Shown: piece by piece, positions 18,179 to 28,190 of the stretch
Layout of the letters: each line of letters begins with the position of its first letter
How positions within the stretch are numbered: the stretch's first letter is position 1
NCBI GenBank assembly: GCA_036675265.1
Contig: JAKFFJ010000073.1
Coordinates: 124,001-188,000, forward strand
DNA from: CAMPJU01 sp036675265
Lineage (GTDB): Bacteria; Pseudomonadota; Gammaproteobacteria; Xanthomonadales; Xanthomonadaceae
Direction of reading: 5' to 3'
DNA: 64,000 nucleotides
Notes under the pieces: model-generated
What the model saw: only the letters and a program-made list of their open reading frames with translations
Database searches by the model: none
Told to the model about the DNA's origin: nothing
Made by a program: the position numbers and the translations under genes

Positions 18179-19471
18179 ATGCCCCTGCGCTGGAGCCGCA
18201 AACGCATGCTCACCACGATCCTCGTCACCTTCGTGCTCACCGGCATTGCCGTCATCATCGGCTTGAACTTCGTCACCCCGACCAAGCAGCTCGAACGCAA
18301 GATCGAGCACCGGTTCGCGGTGTCCGATCCCCAGTTCCGGCGCGAGATGTCCGTGATGCTCGGACCGGCCATCCTCCCCGGCAACCGGGTGACCGACCTG
18401 CAGAACGGCGCGGAGATCTTCCCGGCCATGCTCGAGGCGATCGCATCGGCGAAGGAGACGATCACCTTCGAAACCTACATCTACTGGGAGGGCGAGATCG
18501 GCGAGCGGTTCGCCGACGCCCTCTCCGAGCGCGCGAGGGCCGGGGTCGACGTCAATGTCACCATCGACTGGGCCGGCAGCGTGAGCATGGAGGAGCGCCT
18601 GATCGACCAGATGGAGGGCGCCGGGGTCCAGGTCGTCCGCTACCGACCGCTGCACTGGTACAACCTCGGCCGCATGAACAACCGCACCCACCGCAAGCTG
18701 CTCGTCATCGACGGGCGCGTGGGCTTCACCGGCGGCGTGGGCATCGGCGACCCGTGGCAGGGCAACGCGCAGGACCCCGAGCACTGGCGCGACATGCACT
18801 TCCGCGTCGAGGGTCCGGTCGTCGCACAGATGCAGTCGGCGTTCAACGACAACTGGATCAAGACCACCGGGCGGCTCCTCAACGGCGAGGACTACTTCCC
18901 GCCGCTCGCGCAGGTCGGCGCGATGGACGCCCACATGTTCATCAGTTCGCCGGCCGGCGGCAGCGAGAGCATGCACCTGATGTACCTGCTGTCGATCGCC
19001 GCGGCCGAGGAATCCATCGACCTCGCGGCAGCCTACTTCATCCCCGACGAGCTGATCACCCAGGCGCTGGTCGCCGCGCGCCACCGCGGCGTGCGCATCC
19101 GGGTGCTGATGCCGGGCGACAACACCGACTCCGATGCCGCGCGGCTGGCCTCGAAGGCCGGCTGGGGGCCGTTGCTGCTGGCGGACGTGGAGATGTACGA
19201 GTACGCCCCGACCATGTTCCACAACAAGATGATGATCGTGGACCGGGAACTGGTGTCCGTGGGCTCGACCAACTTCGACCTGCGCTCGTTCCAGCTCAAT
19301 GACGAGGCGAGCCTGAACATCTACGACCGCGAATTCGCCGCGCGCATGACCGAAGTCTTCGAGGCCGACCTGGAGAAGACGGAGCGCTACGACTACGCCA
19401 AGTGGGAAGCGCGCCCGTGGACCGACAAGTTCAAGGAGATCTTCATCATCCCGATCCGGTCGCAGCTGTAG
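18179..19471 (+). CDS. Phospholipase-D-family cardiolipin synthase (ClsB-like)
   Basis: A 430-residue enzyme with one N-terminal membrane anchor (residues about 9-30) and two HKD motifs. The first is HRKLLVIDGRVGFTGG and the second HNKMMIVDRELVSVGSTNFD, both with the Ser/Asn tail found in transphosphatidylases. Cardiolipin synthases of this class join two phospholipids at the inner membrane. Length and motif spacing suit ClsB-like enzymes better than the longer ClsA, but another PLD-family lipid transferase is possible. Confidence 0.82.
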   Translation: MPLRWSRKRMLTTILVTFVLTGIAVIIGLNFVTPTKQLERKIEHRFAVSDPQFRREMSVMLGPAILPGNRVTDLQNGAEIFPAMLEAIASAKETITFETYIYWEGEIGERFADALSERARAGVDVNVTIDWAGSVSMEERLIDQMEGAGVQVVRYRPLHWYNLGRMNNRTHRKLLVIDGRVGFTGGVGIGDPWQGNAQDPEHWRDMHFRVEGPVVAQMQSAFNDNWIKTTGRLLNGEDYFPPLAQVGAMDAHMFISSPAGGSESMHLMYLLSIAAAEESIDLAAAYFIPDELITQALVAARHRGVRIRVLMPGDNTDSDAARLASKAGWGPLLLADVEMYEYAPTMFHNKMMIVDRELVSVGSTNFDLRSFQLNDEASLNIYDREFAARMTEVFEADLEKTERYDYAKWEARPWTDKFKEIFIIPIRSQL

Positions 19472-19477
19472 GCCCGG

Positions 19478-21043
19478 TCAGGCGGGTTCGACCACCACCG
19501 GGATGCCGCCGAGCCGCGTCGCGATGCGTGCCCGCCAATCCGCGGGCCCGCTTTCGTGCACGGAGTCGCCGCGGCTGTCCACGGCGACCGTGACCGGCAT
19601 GTCCTGCACGGTGAACTCGTAGATCGCCTCCATGCCGAGGTCCTCGAACGCGACCACGCGGGAGGCCTTGATCGCCCTGGAGACCAGGTAGGCGGCCCCG
19701 CCGACGGCCATCAGGTACGCGGACCGGTGCGCGCGGATCGCCTCGCGCGCGACCGGGCCGCGCTCGGCCTTGCCGACCATGCCCAGCAACCCCGTCTGCT
19801 CCAGCACCTGCGCGGTGAACTTGTCCATGCGCGTCGCGGTCGTGGGGCCGGCCGGCCCCACGACCTCGTCGCGCACCGGGTCGACCGGGCCGACGTAGTA
19901 GATGAAGCGCCCGCGCAGGTCGACCGGCAGCGGCTCGCCCCGGTCGAGCATCCCGACGATCCGCTTGTGCGCGGCGTCACGCCCGGTCAGCAGCCGGCCG
20001 TTGAGCAGCAGCGTCTCGCCGGGCGTCCAGCGCGCGACCTCCTCGCGGGTGACCTTGTCGAGGTCGACGCGCCGGCCCTTCGATGCGTCATGCGTGAGCG
20101 ATGGCCAGTCGGCCAGCGACGGCGGATCGAGCATCACCGGCCCGCTGCCGTCGAGGGTGAAGTGCGCGTGCCGCGTCGCCGCGCAATTCGGGATCATCGC
20201 GACCGGCAGGTTGGCGGCGTGCGTCGGGTAATCCTTCACCTTGACGTCGAGCACCGTGGTCAGCCCGCCCAGGCCCTGCGCGCCGATGCCCAGTGCATTG
20301 ACCTTGTCGTAGAGCTCCAGGCGGAGTTCCTCGGCGCGGTTCGACGGCCCGCGCGCCTGCAGGTCGGTGATGTCGATCGGCTCCATCAGCGATTCCTTGG
20401 CCAGCAGCATCGCCTTTTCCGCGGTGCCGCCGATGCCGATGCCGAGCATGCCCGGCGGGCACCAGCCCGCGCCCATCGTCGGCACGGTCTTCAATACCCA
20501 GTCCACGATCGAGTCGGACGGATTGAGCATCGCGAACTTCGACTTGGCTTCCGAACCGCCGCCCTTCGCGGCGACGATCACCTCCACGGTGTTGCCCGGC
20601 ACGACCTTGACGTTGACCACGCCCGGCGTGTTGTCCTTCGTGTTGGTCCGCTTGCCGGCGGGGTCGGCCAGCACCGACGCGCGCAGCTTGTTGTCCGGAT
20701 GGCTGTACGCGCGGCGCACGCCTTCGTGGACCATGTCCTCAACGCCCATGGTGGCGTCGTCCCAGCGCACGTCCATGCCGATTTCCAGGAACACGGTGAC
20801 GATCCCGGTGTCCTGGCAGATCGGCCGGTGCCCTTCCGCGCACATCCGCGAGTTGACGAGGATCTGCGCGATGGCGTCCTTCGCCGCCGGGGACTCCTCC
20901 CGCTCGTACGCCGCCGACAGGCTGCGGATGTAGTCGACGGGGTGGTAGTAGGAGATGTACTGCAACGCGTCGGCGACGGACTGGACCAGGTCTTCCTGGC
21001 GGATGGCGACGGGCTTGCGTGCAGTGGCGGGGCGGGCGGTCAC
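19478..21043 (-). CDS. fumA: Fumarate hydratase class I (iron-sulfur)
   Basis: A 521-residue oxygen-sensitive [4Fe-4S] fumarase of the TCA cycle. The N-terminal alpha domain has the cluster cysteines in MCAEGHRPICQDTG, GAGWCPPGMLG and PNCAATRHAHF, and the C-terminal beta domain has VGPAGPTTATRMDKF. Length is close to E. coli FumA (548). The first start codon is GTG at 21043. A TAAAAT box lies at 21070-21075 on this strand, about 26 bases upstream, and could be its -10. It ends seven bases from the PLD gene, in convergent orientation. Confidence 0.92.
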   Translation of the reverse strand: MTARPATARKPVAIRQEDLVQSVADALQYISYYHPVDYIRSLSAAYEREESPAAKDAIAQILVNSRMCAEGHRPICQDTGIVTVFLEIGMDVRWDDATMGVEDMVHEGVRRAYSHPDNKLRASVLADPAGKRTNTKDNTPGVVNVKVVPGNTVEVIVAAKGGGSEAKSKFAMLNPSDSIVDWVLKTVPTMGAGWCPPGMLGIGIGGTAEKAMLLAKESLMEPIDITDLQARGPSNRAEELRLELYDKVNALGIGAQGLGGLTTVLDVKVKDYPTHAANLPVAMIPNCAATRHAHFTLDGSGPVMLDPPSLADWPSLTHDASKGRRVDLDKVTREEVARWTPGETLLLNGRLLTGRDAAHKRIVGMLDRGEPLPVDLRGRFIYYVGPVDPVRDEVVGPAGPTTATRMDKFTAQVLEQTGLLGMVGKAERGPVAREAIRAHRSAYLMAVGGAAYLVSRAIKASRVVAFEDLGMEAIYEFTVQDMPVTVAVDSRGDSVHESGPADWRARIATRLGGIPVVVEPA

Positions 21044-21142
21044 GGGTGTCCGGGTCGACGGAAACGGACATTTTAGCCCGCATGCACGTTGCGCTCACCC
21101 GGCAGGTTCCAGTCTTCCCGTGTTCCCCCGGAGGAGGCCCAG

Positions 21143-22495
21143 ATGCCCCTCGCGCGCGGCGTCCGCTCCCTGGTTCCGGCGGCCCTCCTGGCGATCGCCG
21201 CCTGCGGGCTGCCCGCATGCGGCGAACACGCGAAACTGCCCTTCATGGCGGGCGTCGGACCCGATCCGGTGCTGCCCCCGCCGAACCCGACCTTGATCCC
21301 CACCGTCGAGATCGCCCCCGCGGTGGGCTGGCCGGCGGGCGCGATGCCGACGCCCGCGCCGGGCCTGTCCGTCTCGGCATTCGCCACCGGGCTCGACCAC
21401 CCGCGCTGGCTGCACGTGCTTCCCAACGGGGACGTGCTGGTGGCCGAGTCCAACGCGCCACCGCGCCAGGGGGACGCAGCCGGCCTGAAGGCGAAGATCA
21501 TGCGGATGCTGATGGCCGACGCGGGTGCAGGCACGCCCAGCGCGGACCGCATCACCCTGCTGCGCGATGCGGACGGCGACGGCGTCGCCGAATTCCGCTC
21601 GGTGTTCCTCGCCGGCCTCGCTTCCCCGTTCGGGATCGACCTGGTGGACGGCACGCTCTACATCGCCAACACCGATGCGCTGGTGCGCGTGCCATACCGC
21701 ACGGGCCAGGTCCGCGCCGACGCAGCGCCGCAGGTGGTGACCGCCCTGCCCGCCGGGCCGCGCAACCACCACTGGACCAAGAACGTCATCGCCAGCCCGG
21801 ACGGCAAGCGCCTGTACGTCACCAGCGGATCCAACAGCAACGTGGCCGAACACGGCATGGCCGAGGAGTTCGAACGCGCCGCGATCCTCGAGGTCGATCG
21901 CGCGACCGGGACCTACACGGTGTTCGCCAGCGGACTGCGCAATCCCAACGGCATGGACTGGCGCGGACCGGTGCTGTGGACGGTCGTCAACGAACGCGAC
22001 GCGCTGGGCAGCGACCTGGTCCCCGACTACCTGACGTCCGTGCGCCGCGGCGGCTTCTATGGTTGGCCGTACAGCTATTTCGGCCGGCACGTGGACCGGC
22101 GCGTGCAACCTCCGCGCCCGGACCTGGTCGCGCGCGCGATCGTCCCCGACTACGCGCTGGGGACGCATGTCGCCGCGCTCGGCCTGGCGTTCTCCGGTGG
22201 CGACGGTCCCGCCGCCAGTGCGCTGCCTGCACGCTTCGCGGAGGGCGCCTTCATCGGCCTGCACGGCTCGTGGAACCGGAATCCGCCGGCGGGCTACAAG
22301 GTCGTGTTCGTGCCCTTCTCCGCCGCGGAACCGGACGGGCTGCCACTCGACGTGCTGACCGGGTTCCGCACGGACCGGGGCGAGGCGCGCGGCCGGCCGG
22401 TCGGCGTCGCGATCGACTCGCACGGTGCGTTGCTGGTGGCCGACGACGTGGGCAACGCCGTGTGGCGGGTCACGTCGTCGGCGCCCCTGCCCTGA
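21143..22495 (+). CDS. PQQ-type sugar/sorbosone dehydrogenase, lipoprotein
   Basis: About 450 residues, exported, with a six-bladed beta-propeller of the soluble glucose/L-sorbosone dehydrogenase superfamily. The N-terminus has a signal with two possible lipoboxes (LAIAAC, GLPAC). Propeller motifs include LDHPRWLHVLPNGDVLVAES, PFGIDLVDGTLYIANTD, NHHWTKNVIASPDGKRLYV and ASGLRNPNGMDW. Electron acceptor and sugar are unknown, and PQQ synthesis genes are not in the window. ATG 21143 was chosen because GGAGGA precedes it; an in-frame TTG at 21089 is less likely. A paralogue is at 27008. Confidence 0.82.
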   Translation: MPLARGVRSLVPAALLAIAACGLPACGEHAKLPFMAGVGPDPVLPPPNPTLIPTVEIAPAVGWPAGAMPTPAPGLSVSAFATGLDHPRWLHVLPNGDVLVAESNAPPRQGDAAGLKAKIMRMLMADAGAGTPSADRITLLRDADGDGVAEFRSVFLAGLASPFGIDLVDGTLYIANTDALVRVPYRTGQVRADAAPQVVTALPAGPRNHHWTKNVIASPDGKRLYVTSGSNSNVAEHGMAEEFERAAILEVDRATGTYTVFASGLRNPNGMDWRGPVLWTVVNERDALGSDLVPDYLTSVRRGGFYGWPYSYFGRHVDRRVQPPRPDLVARAIVPDYALGTHVAALGLAFSGGDGPAASALPARFAEGAFIGLHGSWNRNPPAGYKVVFVPFSAAEPDGLPLDVLTGFRTDRGEARGRPVGVAIDSHGALLVADDVGNAVWRVTSSAPLP

Positions 22496-22566
22496 CCGCC
22501 GGCGAGGTCACGCGCTGCTCACGAGTCCCGACCTAGCGTGAATGCGGGCCATTCAGGAGACCTCCC

Positions 22567-22926
22567 ATGAACGCGATCGGCATGTTGCAGTCGGCAGTGC
22601 TCCTGTTCGTCATCACCGCCGCCGGGGGGCTGGTGATGGCGGGAATCCGCCTGTTCCGCAAGCACAACCCGCCGGCCTGGCTGTCCATGCTGCACGGCTT
22701 GCTCGCCGCGGCTGCGCTGACGCTCGTCGCCTATGCCGCGCTCACGTCCGGTGTTCCATCGCCCGCGGGCTGGGCACTGGCGCTGTTCCTCGTGGTGGCC
22801 GCCGCGGGCGCCGCCATGAACCTGATGTGGCAATGGAAGCAGCGTCCGCTGCCGGTGCCCCTGATGCTCACCCACGCCGCGCTCGCGGTGGTCGCGCTCG
22901 TGTTGCTGGTCGTGGCTGCGTTCTAG
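22567..22926 (+). CDS. Small membrane protein of unknown function (119 aa)
   Basis: Unrecognised. Four hydrophobic helices fill the protein (about 8-28, 38-60, 66-86 and 97-118), with short charged loops such as RLFRKHNP and WKQRPLP. AGGAG is five bases before ATG, and TAGCGT at 22534-22539 could be its -10. It lies 48 bases before the TonB receptor, possibly in one transcript. Confidence 0.72.
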   Translation: MNAIGMLQSAVLLFVITAAGGLVMAGIRLFRKHNPPAWLSMLHGLLAAAALTLVAYAALTSGVPSPAGWALALFLVVAAAGAAMNLMWQWKQRPLPVPLMLTHAALAVVALVLLVVAAF

Positions 22927-22974
22927 GATGCCCAGTGATGCATCGCTGGCCGCGCGCCGGGGCGCGCGCGCGCG

Positions 22975-25125
22975 ATGAGGGTGGCGATCCATCCCACTGC
23001 ACTCGCGTTGGCGATGCTCTGCTGGACCGGGGCGGCGCACGCGCAGGAGGCGCAGGAGGCGCAGGATCGGCAGGACACACGCACGGCGATCGACCTGGAC
23101 GCCGTCGAGGTGGTGGGCGCGCGACGGCCGCTGCACGCGTTCCCCGGCGCGGTGACGGTGGTCCACGGGGACACGCTCCGGGACGGGCAGCGCCAGGTCA
23201 GCCTCGCCGAGCCGCTGGCACGCGTTCCGGGCGTGCTGGCACAGGAACGCAACAACTTCGCGCAGGACCTGCAGGTGCAGAGCCGCGGCTTCGGCGCCCG
23301 CAGCACCTTCGGCATCCGGGGCATCCAGCTCGTGGTCGACGGCATTCCCGCCACCGCGATCGATGGCCAGGGCCAGGCCGCCAACTTCCCGCTCGATGCG
23401 CTGGACCGGATCGAGGTGCTGCGCGGCCCGCTCGCCCTGCAATACGGGAACGCCGCCGGGGGCGCGATCGTGGGTTACAGCGAGCTCGCCGGCGAACCGT
23501 GGCGGCAGTGGCAGGCCTGGGCGGGCAGCGATGCGAGCGCACGGCTGTCGTTGCGCGCGGATGGCGGCAACGACGACGCCAGTTGGCGCTGGCGCCTGCA
23601 TGGCAGCCACTTCCGCACCGACGGCGCCCGCCCGCACAGCGCCGCGCAGCGAACGCAGTTCGGGGCCATCGCACGCTGGGACCCGCGCCCGGGCCAGCAG
23701 GTGCGCATCGTCGCCGACACCCTGGTGCAGCCCTGGACCGATGACCCGCTCGGGCTGACCCGCGAGCAGTGGGAAGCCGATCCCCAGGGCGTGGATCCCG
23801 CCGCATCGCGCTTCGACACGCGCAAGCGCATCGCCAACCACCAGGCAGGGGCGCGCTGGCAATGGGACTACGCCGGCGATCGCGCGGCATGGATCGCCGG
23901 CCATGTGATCGGGCGGGACATCGTGCAGTTCCTGTCCATCCCGCCGGGCGCGCAGCAGGCGGCCACCAGCGCGGGTGGCGTCATCGACCTGTCGCGCCGG
24001 TCGGCGGGCGCCACCGTCGGCCACCGCTGGCAGGGGGCGCACGGGTCGCTGGTCCTCGGTGCGGAAGCGGGTCGCCTGGAGGAAGCACGTCGCGGCTACG
24101 AGAACTTCGTCGAGGATGCTTTGCGCGGCGAACGCGTGGGCGTACGCGGGCGCCTGCGGCGGGACGAAGACAACCTCATCCGCGCCGTCGACGCGTGGCT
24201 GGTCGGCGACTGGCGCGCGGCACCCGCCTGGACGCTGCTCGGCGCCGTGCGGCGCAGCCGGCTGTCGTTCTCGTCGGCCGACCATTTCGTCGCGCCGGGC
24301 AACGCTGACGACAGCGGGCGCCGGGTCTTCAGCGAGACGGCCTGGTCGCTGGGCGTCGCGCGCGCCTTCGCGCGGGGAGAACTCTTTGCCAGCGCCGGCA
24401 GCGGCTTCGAGACGCCGACCATGACTGAACTGGCGTATCGCACGGACGGGGCATCCGGGTTCAACCGGGACCTTGGACCGGCGCGGTTCCACGCCGCGGA
24501 GATCGGGACGCGATGGCGCCTGGCGGACATGGACCTCAGCGCCGCGGCCTTCCGGATCGACGGACGCGGCGAGATCGTGCCGGCGCTGGCGGAGGGCGGG
24601 CGGACCAGCTTTGCCAATGCGGGCCGGACGCGGCGTACCGGCGTGGAGGCCAGCCTGGCCGGGGCGGTCGGGGACCGCTGGTCATGGCTGCTGGTCGGCA
24701 ACTGGATCGACGCGCGCTTCGAGGAAACTTTCACCAACCACGTCGTGCGCAACGGCGAGCAGGACACCCGGACCGTGGCAGCCGGCAATCGCATCCCGGG
24801 TGTGCCGTCCGCGCACGGCTTCGCCGAGGTCGCCTGGCACGCGCCGGGGGAACGGCTCACCGTCGCGATGGAGGCGCTGCTGCGCGGCCGCGTCCCGGTC
24901 GACGACGGGAACACCGACGAGGCGCCCGGACATGCGCGCTTCGCGCTCGCCCTGCGCTGGCGCTCGCCCGCGCAACGCGGCTGGCACGGGTTCGTTCGCA
25001 TCGACAACCTCCTCGACGGCGACCACGTGGGATCGGTGATCGTCAACGACGGCAACGGGCGGCACTTCGAACCGGCGCTGCCGCGCGGCGTCACCCTGGG
25101 GATCGGCTGGGCCGGCCCGGACTGA
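22975..25125 (+). CDS. TonB-dependent outer-membrane receptor
   Basis: A 716-residue receptor for energised uptake of a siderophore, vitamin or other ligand. A signal peptide (cleavage near AHA-QEA) is followed by a QEAQEAQ stretch and the TonB-box-like DAVEVVG. The plug domain has VTVVHGDTLRDG, LARVPGVL, QSRGFGARSTFGIRGIQLVVDG and DRIEVLRGPLALQYGNAAGG, and the beta-barrel occupies about residues 165-716. The protein ends in WAGPD rather than the usual terminal aromatic residue. Plug and barrel resemble FecA/copper-porphyrin type receptors, but no regulator or siderophore gene is nearby, so the ligand is open. Confidence 0.9.
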   Translation: MRVAIHPTALALAMLCWTGAAHAQEAQEAQDRQDTRTAIDLDAVEVVGARRPLHAFPGAVTVVHGDTLRDGQRQVSLAEPLARVPGVLAQERNNFAQDLQVQSRGFGARSTFGIRGIQLVVDGIPATAIDGQGQAANFPLDALDRIEVLRGPLALQYGNAAGGAIVGYSELAGEPWRQWQAWAGSDASARLSLRADGGNDDASWRWRLHGSHFRTDGARPHSAAQRTQFGAIARWDPRPGQQVRIVADTLVQPWTDDPLGLTREQWEADPQGVDPAASRFDTRKRIANHQAGARWQWDYAGDRAAWIAGHVIGRDIVQFLSIPPGAQQAATSAGGVIDLSRRSAGATVGHRWQGAHGSLVLGAEAGRLEEARRGYENFVEDALRGERVGVRGRLRRDEDNLIRAVDAWLVGDWRAAPAWTLLGAVRRSRLSFSSADHFVAPGNADDSGRRVFSETAWSLGVARAFARGELFASAGSGFETPTMTELAYRTDGASGFNRDLGPARFHAAEIGTRWRLADMDLSAAAFRIDGRGEIVPALAEGGRTSFANAGRTRRTGVEASLAGAVGDRWSWLLVGNWIDARFEETFTNHVVRNGEQDTRTVAAGNRIPGVPSAHGFAEVAWHAPGERLTVAMEALLRGRVPVDDGNTDEAPGHARFALALRWRSPAQRGWHGFVRIDNLLDGDHVGSVIVNDGNGRHFEPALPRGVTLGIGWAGPD

Positions 25126-25141
25126 GGCGCACGATCGCGAC

Positions 25142-26998
25142 ATGCCCAAGGGCCCCGCCCACGCCAACCCCAGCCTGCGCGAACGCTTCGACGCGTTGCG
25201 CAACCTGCCGCCGTTCCTGCGCCAGATCTGGGACACCAGCCGCGGCCTGACCCTGGCGGCGCTCGGGCTGCGCCTGGTGCGCGCGCTGTTGCCGGTGCTG
25301 ATGCTCTACGTCGGCAAGCTGATCATCGACGAGGTCGTGCGCCTGGTGGGGGCCGGCCTCGGGTTCGACGCGCTGTCGACCGCGTGGCGCAGCGGCACGC
25401 TCGATCCGCTGGCAACGCTGCTGGCGATCGAGTTCGCGCTCGCCATCGCCTCCGACCTGCTCGGGCGGATGGTCAGCTACGCCGACAGCACGCTGTCCGA
25501 ACTGTTCACCAATGCCACCAGCGTGCGCCTGATGGAGCATGCGGCGACCCTGGACCTGGAGGACTTCGAGGACCCGGAGCTGCAGGACAAGCTCGACCGC
25601 GCCCGCCGCCAGACGATGGGGCGGATGAACCTGATGAGCATGCTGTTCGGCCAGGTGCAGGATGCCATCACCGTCGCCAGCTTCGCCGCGGGCCTGCTGG
25701 TCTACGCGCCCTGGCTGATCGTGCTGCTCGCCGTCGCGCTGGTGCCGGCGTTCGTGGGCGAGTCGCATTTCAATGCGCTCAACTATTCGCTCAACTTCGC
25801 GTGGACGCCCGAGCGGCGCCAGCTCGAGTACGTGCGCCAGATGGGCGCGAGCGTCGAGACCGCGAAGGAAGTGAAGATCTTCAACCTGCACCGCTTCCTG
25901 GTGGCGCGCTACCGGCAGCTCGCGGACCGGTTCTTCCTAGCCAACCGGTCGCTCGCGCGCCGGCGCGCGGCCTGGGGCACGCTGCTCGCCGCGCTGGGCA
26001 CCCTGGGCTACTACGTGGCCTATGCCTACATCGCCTGGCGCACGGTGCGCGGCGACTTCACGATCGGCGACCTGACCTTCCTCGCCGGCAGCTTCCGCCG
26101 CCTGCGGCAGTTGCTCGAGGGCCTGCTGGTCGGCTTCTCGCAGGTCGCGGGGCAGGCACTGTTCCTCGACGACCTGTTCTCCTTCTTCGAGATCGAGCCC
26201 GAGATCGCGTCGAAGCCCGACGCGCTGCCGATCCCGCGGCCGATCACGCGTGGCTTCGCGTTCGAGAACGTCGGTTTCCGCTACCCGGATGCGGAGCGCT
26301 GGGCCCTGCGCGGGCTCGACTTCGACCTGCGCGCCGGCGAAGTGCTGGCGCTGGTGGGCGAGAACGGCGCGGGAAAGACCACGCTGGTGAAGCTGCTGGC
26401 GCGGCTGTACGACCCGGACGAGGGCCGGATCCTGCTCGACGGCCGCGACCTGCGCGACTACGACCTGGACGACCTGCGCGCGAACGTCGGCGTGATCTTC
26501 CAGGACTACGTCCGCTACCACCTGACCGCGGGCGAGAACATCGGCGTCGGGCGGATCGAGGCGATGGACGACGCGGACCGGATCCGCGAGGCGGCGCGCC
26601 GCGCGATGGCCGACGAAGTCGTCGCGGCGCTGCCTGCCGGCTACGACCAGGTGATCGGCCGCCGCTTCCGCACCGGCGTCGACCTGTCCGGCGGGCAGTG
26701 GCAGAAGATCGCCATCGCGCGCGCGTACATGCGCGACGCGCAGGTCATGATCCTGGACGAGCCGACGGCCGCGCTCGACGCGCGCAGCGAATTCGAGGTC
26801 TTCCAGCGCTTCAAGGAACTGTCCGAGGGCAAGACCGCCGTGCTGATCTCCCACCGCTTCTCCAGCGTGCGCATGGCGGACCGTATCCTCGTGCTGCACG
26901 AGGGCAGGCTCGAGGCCTCGGGCACCCACGCCTCGCTGCTTGCCGCGGGTGGCCGCTACAAGGAGCTGTTCGAACTGCAAGCCGCCGGTTACCGATAG
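25142..26998 (+). CDS. ABC transporter, fused permease and ATPase
   Basis: A 618-residue half-transporter with six membrane helices (residues about 40-330) and an ATPase domain (about 355-610). Motifs: Walker A GENGAGKTT, Q-loop VIFQDYVRY, signature LSGGQWQK, Walker B MILDEPTAALD and switch His in ISHRFSS. The Q-loop and LSGGQWQKIAIARAYMR signature are of the ABC type often linked to lantibiotic or unknown peptide export, and differ clearly from the exporter at 15794. It starts 16 bases after the TonB receptor and ends nine bases before the PQQ dehydrogenase, so receptor, exporter and dehydrogenase may be co-transcribed. Confidence 0.88.
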   Translation: MPKGPAHANPSLRERFDALRNLPPFLRQIWDTSRGLTLAALGLRLVRALLPVLMLYVGKLIIDEVVRLVGAGLGFDALSTAWRSGTLDPLATLLAIEFALAIASDLLGRMVSYADSTLSELFTNATSVRLMEHAATLDLEDFEDPELQDKLDRARRQTMGRMNLMSMLFGQVQDAITVASFAAGLLVYAPWLIVLLAVALVPAFVGESHFNALNYSLNFAWTPERRQLEYVRQMGASVETAKEVKIFNLHRFLVARYRQLADRFFLANRSLARRRAAWGTLLAALGTLGYYVAYAYIAWRTVRGDFTIGDLTFLAGSFRRLRQLLEGLLVGFSQVAGQALFLDDLFSFFEIEPEIASKPDALPIPRPITRGFAFENVGFRYPDAERWALRGLDFDLRAGEVLALVGENGAGKTTLVKLLARLYDPDEGRILLDGRDLRDYDLDDLRANVGVIFQDYVRYHLTAGENIGVGRIEAMDDADRIREAARRAMADEVVAALPAGYDQVIGRRFRTGVDLSGGQWQKIAIARAYMRDAQVMILDEPTAALDARSEFEVFQRFKELSEGKTAVLISHRFSSVRMADRILVLHEGRLEASGTHASLLAAGGRYKELFELQAAGYR

Positions 26999-27007
26999 GA
27001 GATTCCG

Positions 27008-28186
27008 ATGTCCTCCCTGCCCCGCTCGTTCGTACTGTCGTTGCTGGTGGCCCCTTGGCTGGTGGCCTGCGCCCAGAACGGTGCCGCCACCGATCCGCCG
27101 CCGCGCGACGCTGCGGCAACGACCGGGGACGCGGCGCGCCCGATGCGGGTGACCACCATCGCCGAGGGCCTCGAGCATCCGTGGTCGGTCGCGCTGCTGC
27201 CCGATGGCGGCTTCCTGGTGACCGAGCGCCCCGGGCGCCTGCGCCGCATCTCGCCGGATGGCACGGTGTCCGCACCCGTCACCGGCGTGCCCGAAGTGTT
27301 TGTCGAAGGCCAGGGCGGGCTGCTCGACGTGGTGCTGGCGCCGGACTTCGCCACGACGCGCCGCATCTACCTGGGGTATGCGGAGCCGGGCGATGGCGGG
27401 ACCGCCGGCACCGCGGTCGCGCACGCGATCCTCGATGGCGACGCACTCACCGATGTGACGCGCATCTACCGGCAGGAACCCAAGCTCGACGGCGGCATGC
27501 ACTTCGGCGCGCGCCTGGCCTTCGACGGCGATGGCCACGTCTTCATCAGCCAGGGCGAACGCAACCGGCGCGAGATGGCGCAGGACCTCGGCGTGTTGCA
27601 GGGCAAGCTGGTGCGGCTCGCCCTGGACGGCGCCATCCCGGCAGGCAATCCGTTCGTCGGCGAAGCCGGCGCACGGCCGGAGATCTGGAGCTACGGCCAC
27701 CGCAACATGCAGGGCATGGCGATCGATCCGCGCACCGGCACGCTGTGGACGAGCGAGCACGGGCCGCGCGGCGGGGACGAGCTCAACCTGCCGCGACCCG
27801 GGCGCAACTACGGCTGGCCCCTCGCCACCTACGGCATGGATTACGCGACGAACGATCCCTATCCGGAAACCATCGGCACGTCCGCGCCGGGCACCGAGCA
27901 GCCCCACCACTGGTGGGACGTCTCGCCGGGCCTGAGCGGCATGGCGTTCCTCGTCGGCCACCCGGAGTCCGCGTGGAACGACAGCCTGTTCCTCGGCGCG
28001 CTCGCCGACGAGACCCTGGTCCGGCTGCAGCTGGACGGCAACCGCATCGTCGGCGAGGAGCGCCTGCTGGGCGACCTGGGCGCACGCATCCGCGACGTGC
28101 GGGTCGGCCCGGACGGCGCCGTCTACGTGCTGACGGACGCCGGGGATGGCACCCTGCTCAGGCTCGACGCCCCCGTCGCGGAGTAA
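27008..28186 (+). CDS. PQQ-dependent aldose sugar dehydrogenase-like lipoprotein
   Basis: A 392-residue periplasmic beta-propeller of the soluble aldose dehydrogenase (YliI/Asd) family. A lipoprotein signal ends at LVAC (Cys21). The family landmarks are present: LEHPWSVALLPDGGFLVTER, GGMHFGARLAFDGDGHVFIS with the active-site His, GHRNMQGMAIDP and SEHGPRGGDELN. The family oxidises aldose sugars in the periplasm when loaded with PQQ. AGGAG lies upstream of ATG. NYN-domain gene follows after four bases. Confidence 0.87.
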   Translation: MSSLPRSFVLSLLVAPWLVACAQNGAATDPPPRDAAATTGDAARPMRVTTIAEGLEHPWSVALLPDGGFLVTERPGRLRRISPDGTVSAPVTGVPEVFVEGQGGLLDVVLAPDFATTRRIYLGYAEPGDGGTAGTAVAHAILDGDALTDVTRIYRQEPKLDGGMHFGARLAFDGDGHVFISQGERNRREMAQDLGVLQGKLVRLALDGAIPAGNPFVGEAGARPEIWSYGHRNMQGMAIDPRTGTLWTSEHGPRGGDELNLPRPGRNYGWPLATYGMDYATNDPYPETIGTSAPGTEQPHHWWDVSPGLSGMAFLVGHPESAWNDSLFLGALADETLVRLQLDGNRIVGEERLLGDLGARIRDVRVGPDGAVYVLTDAGDGTLLRLDAPVAE

Positions 28187-28190
28187 TCCC